Source of the DNA: Hyphomicrobium sp. LHD-15
Lineage (GTDB): Bacteria; Pseudomonadota; Alphaproteobacteria; Rhizobiales; Hyphomicrobiaceae
Assembly (NCBI RefSeq): GCF_031157355.1
Contig: NZ_JAVIFT010000006.1
Span: forward strand, 1-64,000
DNA length: 64,000 bases
Direction: 5' to 3'
Shown: positions 39,133-48,399 of the stretch, in pieces
Layout of the letters: every line of letters begins with the position of its first letter
Numbering within the stretch: position 1 is the first letter of the stretch
Translations under genes and position numbers: made by a program
Notes under the pieces: generated by a model
Told to the model about the DNA's origin: nothing
Database searches by the model: none
What the model saw: only the letters and a program-made list of their open reading frames with translations

Positions 39133-39906
39133 ATGACGATCTTGAGCGACACGGCAATTCCGAGAGAGAAGCGCACGATGCGCGCCGGCGGCACGGTTCC
39201 GCTGGCCCGTACGCTTTCGCTTCCGATGGGCCTCTGGCTCCTGATCGAGATGGCGCTGCTGTTCGGAGCCGCGCCCCTCGTCATGTCCTGGCTGGTGCAC
39301 GGCGAGCGCATTCCCTTGCTCTCGGAGTACATCCCGCCCGGAACCAAGCTCCCGATCTTCGTCGCGCTGTTGCCGGTGCTTTTTATCGCCGCCTTCTTGC
39401 TGCTCATCGATCCGAGCTTCCGCCTCAGGGACGAGCTGCGGCGCGGCCTAGGCTGGCGCAATGCGCTGTCGATCGTGCTGATTTTTCTCATCATGGGCGG
39501 CGCCGCGACGTGGTGGATCAAGACCTATCACCCGTCGTGGTTCCTGGAGTTTCCGACCAACCGGCCGGACACCTACATGCGCATCATGATCGCCTATCCG
39601 ATCTTCTCGGTGGCCGCGCAGGAGCTGCTCTACCGTTCGTTCTTCTTCCATCGCTACGGCCCCCTGTTTGGAAACCACGCGTGGCTGATCGTGATCGTCA
39701 ACGGGCTGCTGTTCGGCTACGCGCACATCGTCATGAACTCGATGTTCGCCATCGCCGCGACCGCCATGGGCGGCATGATCCTCGCGGCCCGCTATGCGAT
39801 GACGCGCTCGTTCTGGGCGGTATTTATCGAGCACACGCTGTGGGGCTGGCTGATCTTCACCATCGGCCTCGGCCGTTACTTCTTCACCGGCGTCTCGAAC
39901 GTGTGA
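39133..39906 (+). CDS. CPBP-family intramembrane metalloprotease-like protein
   Basis: The protein has 257 residues; an internal ATG at 39178 is an alternative start. About seven membrane spans are seen. CPBP/Abi motifs are AAQELLYRSFFFHR (motif 1, EExxxR normally; here Gln-Glu), NGLLFGYAHIVMNSMF (motif 2 with His) and FIEHTLWGWLIF (motif 3 with His). The family includes Rce1 and bacteriocin-immunity proteins. The first Glu of the EE pair is replaced by Gln, so catalysis may be altered. Probably co-transcribed with the ELM1-like gene. Confidence 0.85.
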   Translation: MTILSDTAIPREKRTMRAGGTVPLARTLSLPMGLWLLIEMALLFGAAPLVMSWLVHGERIPLLSEYIPPGTKLPIFVALLPVLFIAAFLLLIDPSFRLRDELRRGLGWRNALSIVLIFLIMGGAATWWIKTYHPSWFLEFPTNRPDTYMRIMIAYPIFSVAAQELLYRSFFFHRYGPLFGNHAWLIVIVNGLLFGYAHIVMNSMFAIAATAMGGMILAARYAMTRSFWAVFIEHTLWGWLIFTIGLGRYFFTGVSNV

Positions 39907-39918
39907 GGCTCGCCGCCA

Positions 39919-40629
39919 TCACTTCCGCCTGTCCTGCATGCTCTCGAGCTGAAGCTGCTGGATTTCGGCGAGCCGCTGCCACTGCTTGCTGATCAGGTGA
40001 TCGAGCTTTTCGTGCAGGTGGCGGATCTCGAGCTCGGCCTTGAGGTTCACCTGGTAATCGTTGAGCGAGCGGGCGCGGTCCTTCGCCTCCTGCCGCTTCT
40101 GGCTCATCATGATGATCGGCGCCTGCAGCGCGGCGATGCAGGAGAGAATGAGATTGAGCAGGATGAACGGGTAGGGGTCGAACGCCGTTTGATCCCCGCG
40201 AGCGAGATTGAAGGCGATCCAGATCCCGAGCAGCATCAGGAAGCTCAGAATGAACAGCCAGCTGCCGCCGAAGTTCGCGAGATGGTCCGACACGATCTCG
40301 CCGAACGTGCGCTTCTCGTCGAACTCCGCCTCGACGTTCTCCGACAGCATCTCGTTGGTGGCGAGGCTGTCCGCAACGCGCCGTTCGAGGGCGCTGATCT
40401 CGCCGGTTTCGTCGCGGAGCAATTCTTCCACATAGAGGGCCCGGTAGCGTGCCAGCTCCTCGCGGGCGATCAGCGCGTCATGGGCGAGGTCCGGATGCTC
40501 GCGCCGGATGCGGTCGACGAGGCTTGGGCGCACGGTCTCGAGGTTCACGAGCTGCCGGCGCGGCCACTCCCGCCCCGAGATCGCGCAGGCCGTCTTGTCG
40601 GGCTTCGGAGTGTGCGGCGGCTTCGACAT
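39919..40629 (-). CDS. DUF1003 membrane protein
   Basis: The protein has 236 residues. The N-terminal ~110 residues are cytoplasmic and charged, followed by two membrane spans (SWLFILSFLMLLGIWIAFNL and FILLNLILSCIAALQAPIIM). The DUF1003 hallmark AALQAPIIMMSQKRQEAKDR is clear, followed by a coiled-coil tail. The function of the family is unknown. It is convergent with the CPBP gene, with a 12-nt gap between stops. Confidence 0.9.
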   Translation of the reverse strand: MSKPPHTPKPDKTACAISGREWPRRQLVNLETVRPSLVDRIRREHPDLAHDALIAREELARYRALYVEELLRDETGEISALERRVADSLATNEMLSENVEAEFDEKRTFGEIVSDHLANFGGSWLFILSFLMLLGIWIAFNLARGDQTAFDPYPFILLNLILSCIAALQAPIIMMSQKRQEAKDRARSLNDYQVNLKAELEIRHLHEKLDHLISKQWQRLAEIQQLQLESMQDRRK

Positions 40630-40801
40630 GAGGGCACCTCGGCAGGATCTTGCGGCTCAGGTGGAGGGAAGGCGGAACAACCACAATAGGATCAGCGGCT
40701 TACATATCCGTAATTCTCCCGATCCCGGCGATTGAGATTGACCGGGCGATCGGCTAAAACCCGGCAACTCCCGAAACAGCGCAAACGCAAGAGGCGCCCG
40801 A

Positions 40802-42463
<1,662 letters not shown>

Positions 42464-42484
42464 GGCATCCGGGAAGGGGGCGAT

Positions 42485-42874
42485 ATGACGGGCAATTGGA
42501 ACATCATCCTCGTCATATCGCTCGGAGCCGCGGTCGCGTCGGTGCTTGTGCTGAACCTCAAGTCTCGTTTCTACGACGAGAGCGACAGCAACCCGCCGAC
42601 CCTGCGGCACGTCGCGGCTTATTTCCTCGCCTATGTCCTGGGCTTCTTGGCCGTCGAAACGTTTGATCGGCCGTGGTCGCTGTTGGCGGTCGCGGCGGTT
42701 GCCGCGATCGCCTTCGCTGTGACGCTGAACGGCCGCAAACCTCTGATGACGCGCGACTACGCCCGCACGGCGGCGCTGACGTTCGCCGTGTTTTTCGCGC
42801 TTTGGGGACTGCATCAAGCGCTGCTGTTGATCGGCATCGACCTGCTCGCGAAGGATTTTGTCGCTCGCTCCTGA
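42485..42874 (+). CDS. Small integral membrane protein, unknown
   Basis: The protein has 129 residues; GGAAGGGGG precedes the ATG, 21 nt after ettA. About four hydrophobic segments (WNIILVISLGAAVASVLVL, HVAAYFLAYVLGFLAV, SLLAVAAVAAIAFAVTL, AALTFAVFFALWGLHQALLL). No recognised family. Co-transcription with ettA is likely from spacing. Confidence 0.72.
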   Translation: MTGNWNIILVISLGAAVASVLVLNLKSRFYDESDSNPPTLRHVAAYFLAYVLGFLAVETFDRPWSLLAVAAVAAIAFAVTLNGRKPLMTRDYARTAALTFAVFFALWGLHQALLLIGIDLLAKDFVARS

Positions 42875-42979
42875 GACGGCTCGGACGCCAATATCGTTAA
42901 AGGTACTTACGGATTTGTATGCGGCGAACCTCGGTGCGATCCCTATGATGGCGAAAGGGGGAAACCACAGGAGGATCCG

Positions 42980-43228
42980 ATGAAGAGGTTCGCTGTTTCT
43001 TTCCTAATCCTCGCCAGCTTTGCCGGAAGCGCGGCGCTCGCCGACGACAGCTGCAAGATGCAGGCGGCGGCAAAAAGCCTGCATGGCGCCGCGGAAACCA
43101 GTTTCCTGAAGAAATGCGCATCTGACGCCAAGACCAAATGCGAGGCCGACGCCAAGGCCAAGAACCTGCACGGCGCCGCACAAACGAGTTTCGTGACCAA
43201 GTGCGCAAAGGACGCCTCGGGCGCGTAA
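42980..43228 (+). CDS. PsiF-repeat-like secreted protein
   Basis: The protein has 82 residues; AGGAGGA before the ATG. The signal peptide ends in SAALA. The mature part has two repeats of the PsiF kind, C-x6-AKSLHGAAETSFLKKC and C-x6-AKNLHGAAQTSFVTKC, each bounded by cysteines. PsiF of E. coli is phosphate-starvation-induced; its role is unknown. Periplasmic. Confidence 0.83.
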   Translation: MKRFAVSFLILASFAGSAALADDSCKMQAAAKSLHGAAETSFLKKCASDAKTKCEADAKAKNLHGAAQTSFVTKCAKDASGA

Positions 43229-43246
43229 AGGCGGGCCGCGCTCGCT

Positions 43247-44092
43247 TCAGCCAAGCCGGAACATGTTGCGTAACGCAAGGCCGATCAGAAACAGGAAGAT
43301 CGCCGACAGCAGGCTTTCGAGCAGAGACAGCTTGCCCACCCACGTCGGAATTGCGCCGCTGCGCCCGTTGTCGACAAGGCCATAGAGGCACCCATAGGTC
43401 CGCCGCGACGTGTCCGAGCGGTCGAAGATCAGCGCGTTTCGGATCGAGAGGCTGAGCGCCTCAGTCAGTTTGTCGGTCGGCTGGAGTTCGAGTTCCGCTT
43501 TATCTACGCTTCCGTGGCACTCGCGGGCCCACGCAGCCTTCGGATCGGTCGACTGCGCACCCGCGTAAAACAGCGCCGAGAAGGTCGTGACCACGGCTAA
43601 CAGCCCGATGAGTGGGCGCAGGATGGAGCGCCCGTAGTCGGACACGAGCTGATAGAGCCATCCGAGCCAGAAGCGGCTGGCATTGCGCCCGAACGGCTCA
43701 TCCACCCAGAAGCGCCGGGCTGCGATTTCGTCGGCATTGAACTGAAGCGCACTGGTGTGATCGTTGCCTTGCTCGGCCATGCCGCGTAGCGCGCGAAACT
43801 TGGCGTGCTCGTCTTTGTTCGACGCGTGCTTCGCCCAGTCCAACGGCGGGCGACGGCGATCATCCTCGACTGCCCAGCGGGTGAAGCACGATGCGATTTC
43901 CGCGTCATCTAGTTGCGGGGCTTCGTGAAACGAAGCCTCACGAAAATCCGGTGTTGAACGGAACGTGGCGCCAAGTGAGAACGAGCGCTCGCTCTTGATC
44001 GAGCGGAAACTAGCCGTGTCAAACTTTGCTCCATAGAATGTTACGGATCCCAAAAAATTTGCGAGGGCGAAAGACGCGCGAGTGAATCTCAC
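43247..44092 (-). CDS. Pentapeptide-repeat membrane protein, 3' part (frame-shifted half)
   Basis: 281 residues from a GTG at 44092, which overlaps the TGA of the upstream half (GTGA). It starts inside pentapeptide repeats (RFTRASFALANFLG, TFYGAKFDTASF) and then has a ~150-residue cytoplasmic part. Two membrane spans follow (RPLIGLLAVVTTFSALFYAG and LLESLLSAIFLFLIGLALR) around a LSLSIRNALIFDRSD segment, as in pentapeptide proteins with C-terminal channel-like domains. No independent ribosome site is evident. It probably belongs to one protein with the 44089-44898 half, joined by -1 slippage, or disrupted by an indel in the T7 run. Confidence 0.75.
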   Translation of the reverse strand: MRFTRASFALANFLGSVTFYGAKFDTASFRSIKSERSFSLGATFRSTPDFREASFHEAPQLDDAEIASCFTRWAVEDDRRRPPLDWAKHASNKDEHAKFRALRGMAEQGNDHTSALQFNADEIAARRFWVDEPFGRNASRFWLGWLYQLVSDYGRSILRPLIGLLAVVTTFSALFYAGAQSTDPKAAWARECHGSVDKAELELQPTDKLTEALSLSIRNALIFDRSDTSRRTYGCLYGLVDNGRSGAIPTWVGKLSLLESLLSAIFLFLIGLALRNMFRLG

Positions 44093-44898
44093 GCCTTTAA
44101 AAAAACGCGCTTCCGAAATATTGCGCCATCGAACGTGGAGGATTTGTTAAATCGGGCGCCGTCGAACCACACGTCGCAACTAAACACGGTGCCATCAAAG
44201 TCGGCATCATCATTAAAACGGGCAACTTCAAAAGATGCGTCGCCGTTGAACGTTGAATTGTCGAATTCGACGCCACTATTGAATTTGGTGCCGTCGAATT
44301 CGCCATTGCCGCCGAATGTTGCATCTTTAAAAGAAGAGAGGCCGATGATTTTTACATTAGTAAACCAAACCGAGTCGTGAAAAGCACAGCCCTGGAATGT
44401 GATGTCGCCCCCAAATGTTGAGTTGTGGAACGCGGTGGCGCCAGCGAAGTTTGCGTTGCTAAACCAAACGTCACCGCCAAAATAGGCGCTGCCAAATAGG
44501 GTCTCTCCTAGCGGGTGAATATCGTTTCCAAATTGTGTTCCATTAAAATAAGCTGAGTAGGGAAAAACGTACCGTCTAAAATCGACTCCGCTGAGAAAGC
44601 AAAGCTGCGAAAAGTCTGCCGTGGCTATTTCGTTGAAGATAGGCCGAAACTTCTTTTCCGGGCGCAGCTTTCGCATCGCCGCTCCCCAGGCGTTCCACAT
44701 CTCAACGCCTTCGATCCAGCGATTGACGCACGCGTTCTGGCGCGCAACTTCAAAGGCGTCGCTCTCGATGTCGAGTCCTCTTGCCCACGGGTTCAGCGCG
44801 TAGAGGGCCTCCAGCCACTCTTGTTCCGCACGCGCCGCTTCGGCGTCCTGCTCCGCCGCGTCTCGGTCCCGATCCTCGCTCCCCCGCGCGCTGTCCAT
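44089..44898 (-). CDS. Pentapeptide-repeat protein, 5' part (frame-shifted half)
   Basis: 269 residues from ATG 44898. The N-terminal ~75 residues are charged and helical. From ~100 onward the chain is a pentapeptide-repeat beta-helix with Phe as central residue (FNSGVEFDNSTFNGDASF pattern). The frame ends abruptly at FRKRVFLKA, three codons after a T TTT TTA heptamer, while the repeat continues in the -1 frame. The segment 44100-44650 is distinctly A+T-richer than the rest of the window, which suggests acquisition from elsewhere. No function can be assigned. Confidence 0.75.
   Translation of the reverse strand: MDSARGSEDRDRDAAEQDAEAARAEQEWLEALYALNPWARGLDIESDAFEVARQNACVNRWIEGVEMWNAWGAAMRKLRPEKKFRPIFNEIATADFSQLCFLSGVDFRRYVFPYSAYFNGTQFGNDIHPLGETLFGSAYFGGDVWFSNANFAGATAFHNSTFGGDITFQGCAFHDSVWFTNVKIIGLSSFKDATFGGNGEFDGTKFNSGVEFDNSTFNGDASFEVARFNDDADFDGTVFSCDVWFDGARFNKSSTFDGAIFRKRVFLKA
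44096..44105 (-). other. T7AAA slippery heptamer at the pentapeptide frame junction
   Basis: On the coding strand the zero frame reads GTT TTT TTA AAG GCG TGA, so the heptamer T TTT TTA has the X XXY YYZ phase needed for -1 slippage. The -1 frame leads directly into the downstream half. A short stem GTGA-GAT-TCAC lies just after it. Confidence 0.55.
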
Positions 44899-45019
44899 GC
44901 GTCCGCCCCGTCATTCCTCCCAATCCTAAAAAAGACCTAGCACGGACGGATTGCAGCTTCCACGCAGTCGAGTTCGTCGTCTGCTCCTGATAGACTCCAC
45001 TATCCAAGGAGCCCGCTCT

Positions 45020-45679
45020 ATGACCCTCACGCTCTACGCGCACCCGTTCTCGTCCTACTGCCAGAAGGTGTTGATCGCGCTCTACGAGAACGCGACGCCC
45101 TTCACCTATCGCGAGTTCGGCCCCAACGACCCAGCCGCCGCCGAAGAATGGGCGCAGCTCTGGCCGATGAAGCGCATGCCGGTGCTCGTCGAAGCGGGCC
45201 GAACCGTGCTCGAGTCCAGCACCATCATCGAGTATCTCGAACTCCATCATCCGGGACCGGCTCGGCTCATCCCGCCTGATCCCGACGCTGCGCTCGACGT
45301 GCGCATGATGGATCGCATCTTTGACAACTACGTCATGACACCGATGCAGCGCTTCACGTTCGACCTTCTGCGTCCCGAGGCGAACCGCGATCCCTATGGT
45401 GTCCAACAGGCAAGGGACATGCTCGACATCGCGTACGCGTGGCTCGATGGCGCGCTCGCCGGGAAGGAGTGGGCGGCGGGCGGGGCGTTCAGTCTCGCCG
45501 ACTGCGCCGCGGCGCCATCGCTGTTCTATGCCGATTGGGTTCACGAGATCCCAGCCCAGCTGTCGAACCTCAAAGCGTACCGGGCCCGACTGCTTGCACG
45601 TCCGTCGGTCGCGCGCTGTGTCGACGAGGCCCGCCCGTTCCGCAAGTTCTTCCCGCCCGGCGCCCCCGACCGCGACTAG
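45020..45679 (+). CDS. Glutathione S-transferase family protein
   Basis: The protein has 219 residues from ATG 45020 with AAGGAG upstream. An N-terminal thioredoxin-like domain (LTLYAHPFSSYCQKVLIALY; MKRMPVLVEAGRTVLESSTI with the Ser of the glutathione gamma-Glu site) precedes an all-helical C-terminal domain (WAAGGAFSLADCAAAPSLFY, the usual N-capping-box region). It conjugates glutathione to electrophiles or acts as peroxidase or isomerase; substrate unknown. Confidence 0.92.
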   Translation: MTLTLYAHPFSSYCQKVLIALYENATPFTYREFGPNDPAAAEEWAQLWPMKRMPVLVEAGRTVLESSTIIEYLELHHPGPARLIPPDPDAALDVRMMDRIFDNYVMTPMQRFTFDLLRPEANRDPYGVQQARDMLDIAYAWLDGALAGKEWAAGGAFSLADCAAAPSLFYADWVHEIPAQLSNLKAYRARLLARPSVARCVDEARPFRKFFPPGAPDRD

Positions 45680-45692
45680 GACAATCCGAGCC

Positions 45693-46205
45693 TCACGCGC
45701 TCTTTGGTTTGTTCTGCGCGCGCGCAGGGCGAGAGGCCGCGCGCTTAGACGCACTCGATGCCGAAGAGGTGTTCATCGCCACCGCGGCACGGATGAGGGC
45801 CTTGAACGCTTTCTCGTTGATCTTGTCGCCCTCATGCAGATCGATGGCGCGTCGCGTGTTGCCCTCGAGGCTGGCGTTGAACAGCCGTGAAGGATCCGAG
45901 AGCGAGGCGCCCTTGGCGAAGGTCAGCTTCACGACGGCCTTGTAAGTCTCGCCGGTACAGATGAGCCCATCGTGCTCCCACACCGGAACACCGAGCATCC
46001 CGTTCGACGGCTTTCGCCATTTCACGTCCTCGACCGCGTCGGGATCGGCCTCTCTGATGAGAGCGCGCACCCGAGCGAGCATCTCGCCGCGCCAGCCACC
46101 AATCTCCTCGATCCGCGCATCGATCAGCCGAGCGGATGAGGCGTCGCCTTCTCCGGCCCTCTTGGCGGTCGCTCTCTTGTTCGACAGTGTCGTCGCTCTC
46201 TTCAT
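45693..46205 (-). CDS. DUF1801 domain protein
   Basis: The protein has 170 residues; GAGGGGG before ATG 46205. The DUF1801 (YdhG-like) core is ALIREADPDAVEDVKWRKPS, VWEHDGLICTGETYKAVVKL, TFAKGASLSDPSRLFNASLE. The N- and C-termini are basic Ala/Ser/Lys-rich tails. The fold is related to iron-chaperone frataxin-like proteins, but biochemical function is not established. A second DUF1801 gene lies 22 nt upstream on the same strand. Confidence 0.87.
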   Translation of the reverse strand: MKRATTLSNKRATAKRAGEGDASSARLIDARIEEIGGWRGEMLARVRALIREADPDAVEDVKWRKPSNGMLGVPVWEHDGLICTGETYKAVVKLTFAKGASLSDPSRLFNASLEGNTRRAIDLHEGDKINEKAFKALIRAAVAMNTSSASSASKRAASRPARAQNKPKSA

Positions 46206-46227
46206 GACATGCCCCCTCGGGAACCGC

Positions 46228-46770
46228 TCACATCTTCTCTCCGGGCAATTGGCTCGCCTGCTTCACCCAGGCGGCAAACTGCGCTTCGTCGAACCCATCG
46301 CCCTCGCGGATGTCGAGATAACGCACCTCCTTCTGCTTGGATGCGCCGGGTGGGACAGGACGCAGCGACCCGCCACGAAAGAACGCCACCTTGATGTACT
46401 TCGCGAAGACGTGAAGGCCGAGGAACCAGGTTCCTTCGTTTTCCGCGCCCTCGGCCCCGTACAGCGGCGAGTTCCATTTGACCGCCTTTCGCACGCCGGG
46501 AACGGTGCGCACGATGAGTGCGTCGAGGCGGCGCCCGACGTTGCTCTTCCAGCCCGGCATGGCCGCGATGTAGGCCTGCACCGGCGCATCGCCGTACCCC
46601 TTCGCGATTTGAGGGTTGCCGCCCGAAAGGAGCGCCGGCTTTTCCGCGCTGCGGGACTGCGACTTTGACTTCGGCTGCGCCTTGCGCGGCTTCGACCCCG
46701 AGCCCACGACCCGTTTGGGGGCGGCCTTCTTCGCGACCTTCGCCGTCTTCCTGGACGTCGTCTTGGCCAT
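46228..46770 (-). CDS. DUF1801 domain protein with lysine-rich N-terminus
   Basis: The protein has 180 residues from ATG 46770 with GGGAG upstream. The first ~45 residues are a Lys/Ala/Ser-rich basic tail (TSRKTAKVAKKAAPKRV). The DUF1801 core is LIVRTVPGVRKAVKWNSPLY, GTWFLGLHVFAKYIKVAFFR, EVRYLDIREGDGFDEAQFAA. Forms an operon with the DUF1801 gene downstream. The tail could bind nucleic acid; inference only. Confidence 0.85.
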   Translation of the reverse strand: MAKTTSRKTAKVAKKAAPKRVVGSGSKPRKAQPKSKSQSRSAEKPALLSGGNPQIAKGYGDAPVQAYIAAMPGWKSNVGRRLDALIVRTVPGVRKAVKWNSPLYGAEGAENEGTWFLGLHVFAKYIKVAFFRGGSLRPVPPGASKQKEVRYLDIREGDGFDEAQFAAWVKQASQLPGEKM

Positions 46771-47007
46771 TGAACTCCCTCGCACCGATAGGCGAGCAAT
46801 CAATCAACCGGATTGCGGCTTTCTGGAAGCCGGCAACGAACCTGCGTAGCGTTTCAGCATGCTGCTCGCGCGTTCTGCAAATGGCGCACAGGCGCATCCC
46901 CCAAGCAACCCGCTCCCCAGAAAAATGCGCGTTAAGCATGAGAGCCAGTTGACCGCTCCCGCGACGCGTTTTTGAATGTTTTACGACAGTCGATTGGGAG
47001 AGCGCCC

Positions 47008-47436
47008 ATGACGAATCTCGTTGCCGTAGGCCACTTGAACGTCTGCGCCGTCGCCGCCCTTTGCATCGCGGCCCTTGGAGCGTCGCCGGCTTCCGCCCTC
47101 CATTCGGGCGCGAGCGACATGCTGTTCGACACCGGAGAGGTCCACGATCTCCCCGCGATCGATGGCAGCGGCGAGCTGGTTTATCTCGATTTCAACGCTC
47201 CGTTGGAGCGCATCGTTGCCTCCCTGCTGCGGACATCCTCGTACGCGTGGCCTTACGAGGCTTTCGAGACCTTGGTGAAAAAGCATGGGCGCAGCAAAGT
47301 GCGCGCCGCCATCGCAGCCCACCTGCGCACCATGTCCGACCGCGCGCTTCTGATGACCCACAAGGGCGCGGCCGCAGACACGACATCGCCGCTGTCCGAG
47401 CTGCATCTGCCGGGCGATACATGGCTTGGAAAATGA
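47008..47436 (+). CDS. Secreted hypothetical protein
   Basis: The protein has 142 residues from ATG 47008 with GGGAGAG upstream. A signal peptide (hydrophobic NVCAVAALCIAALGA, cleavage near ASA). The mature part is probably helical (PLERIVASLLRTSSYAWPYE, VRAAIAAHLRTMSDRALLM). No recognised family. Convergent with the pentapeptide gene downstream. Confidence 0.62.
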   Translation: MTNLVAVGHLNVCAVAALCIAALGASPASALHSGASDMLFDTGEVHDLPAIDGSGELVYLDFNAPLERIVASLLRTSSYAWPYEAFETLVKKHGRSKVRAAIAAHLRTMSDRALLMTHKGAAADTTSPLSELHLPGDTWLGK

Positions 47437-47473
47437 GCTGATCGCGGTGCCGACGATCGTCGGCCGGATCTGT

Positions 47474-48292
47474 CTATTTCGCGTAGGCGCGATCGAGATT
47501 GCGGGCCTTGTCGAAGTTCACGACGGCGTCGCGCCCGACGAGCTGCTCGATATGGGCGGAGGCGAGATCGGCGCCATTGAAATCCGCTTTCGTCACGTTG
47601 GTGCCGGTGAAGTCGGCGCCGGCAAGCGCCGCGCCGGCGAGAATGCTGCCTGACAGATCGGCGTCTTTGAGGGAGGCGAACTCGAGCACGGCGCCGATCA
47701 GTCCGGCGTTGGTGATCGTCGCTCGATCGAGTTTCGCCGAGCGCAGAATGAACGGATGGCGACGGCTATCGCGCGCGGGCTTGCCGCCGGTCATGTTGAT
47801 GCCGTCGAGGTGCGCCCCGACGAGGCTCGCTTGCGTCAGGTCGCACGCGACGCGCGCATCGCTGAGATCGGCGCGGTCGAGCTTGGCGCGCAGGAGCTGA
47901 GCCGAGACCACGCTGGCGCCCTTGAGGTTGGCACCGGACAGGTCGATTTCGACACCCCAGGCCTGGTCGAGCTTTGCCCCGGCCAGGTTGGCGCCCTTGA
48001 GGCTGGTGCCGTTTAGGCGCGCTGCAAACAGGTTCGCACCGTGCAAATCCAATCCCGACAGATCGAGCCGGTTGAGCTGCTTGCCGCTGAAGTCGACGCC
48101 GCCAGCCGGGCCCGCATCGGTAATGGCCTTTTCGACGTCGGCGCGCGTGACTTCGGCTTTGGTGAAGGCCTCAGAGTTGAGGTCGATGTATTGCCAGAGA
48201 TCCTGCGCGATGGCTGCGGAAGCGGAGATCAAAAAGCCGGCGGCGATGCAGGCGGCGAAGGGGACGGCAAGGCGGCGAGGCGGGAGGCGCAT
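47474..48292 (-). CDS. Exported pentapeptide-repeat protein
   Basis: The protein has 272 residues. The signal peptide ends near ASAAIAQ. From ~67 on it has regular A(D/N)LxG-type pentapeptide repeats (LSGLDLHGANLFAARLNGTS, LKDADLSGSILAGAALAGAD), interrupted by a loop with GGKPARDSRRHPFI. Expected to form a right-handed quadrilateral beta-helix in the periplasm. Unlike the Phe-centred repeat protein at 43-45 kb, this uses Leu and has the GC content of its neighbours. Function unknown. Confidence 0.88.
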   Translation of the reverse strand: MRLPPRRLAVPFAACIAAGFLISASAAIAQDLWQYIDLNSEAFTKAEVTRADVEKAITDAGPAGGVDFSGKQLNRLDLSGLDLHGANLFAARLNGTSLKGANLAGAKLDQAWGVEIDLSGANLKGASVVSAQLLRAKLDRADLSDARVACDLTQASLVGAHLDGINMTGGKPARDSRRHPFILRSAKLDRATITNAGLIGAVLEFASLKDADLSGSILAGAALAGADFTGTNVTKADFNGADLASAHIEQLVGRDAVVNFDKARNLDRAYAK

Positions 48293-48399
48293 GGGAATTG
48301 TCCTTTTTCGCCATGCTAAGCATTCCCGCCTCGCGCGCGCCAGCCTGCTGCACCGCGCTCACGTAGCTGTGAGCGCGGCCGCTCACATCCGGGTAGGCC

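Noticed and set aside
44096-44105. Treating the two pentapeptide halves as unrelated genes
   Set aside because: The repeat continues across the junction in the -1 frame and the downstream half has no ribosome site, so one original gene is more likely.
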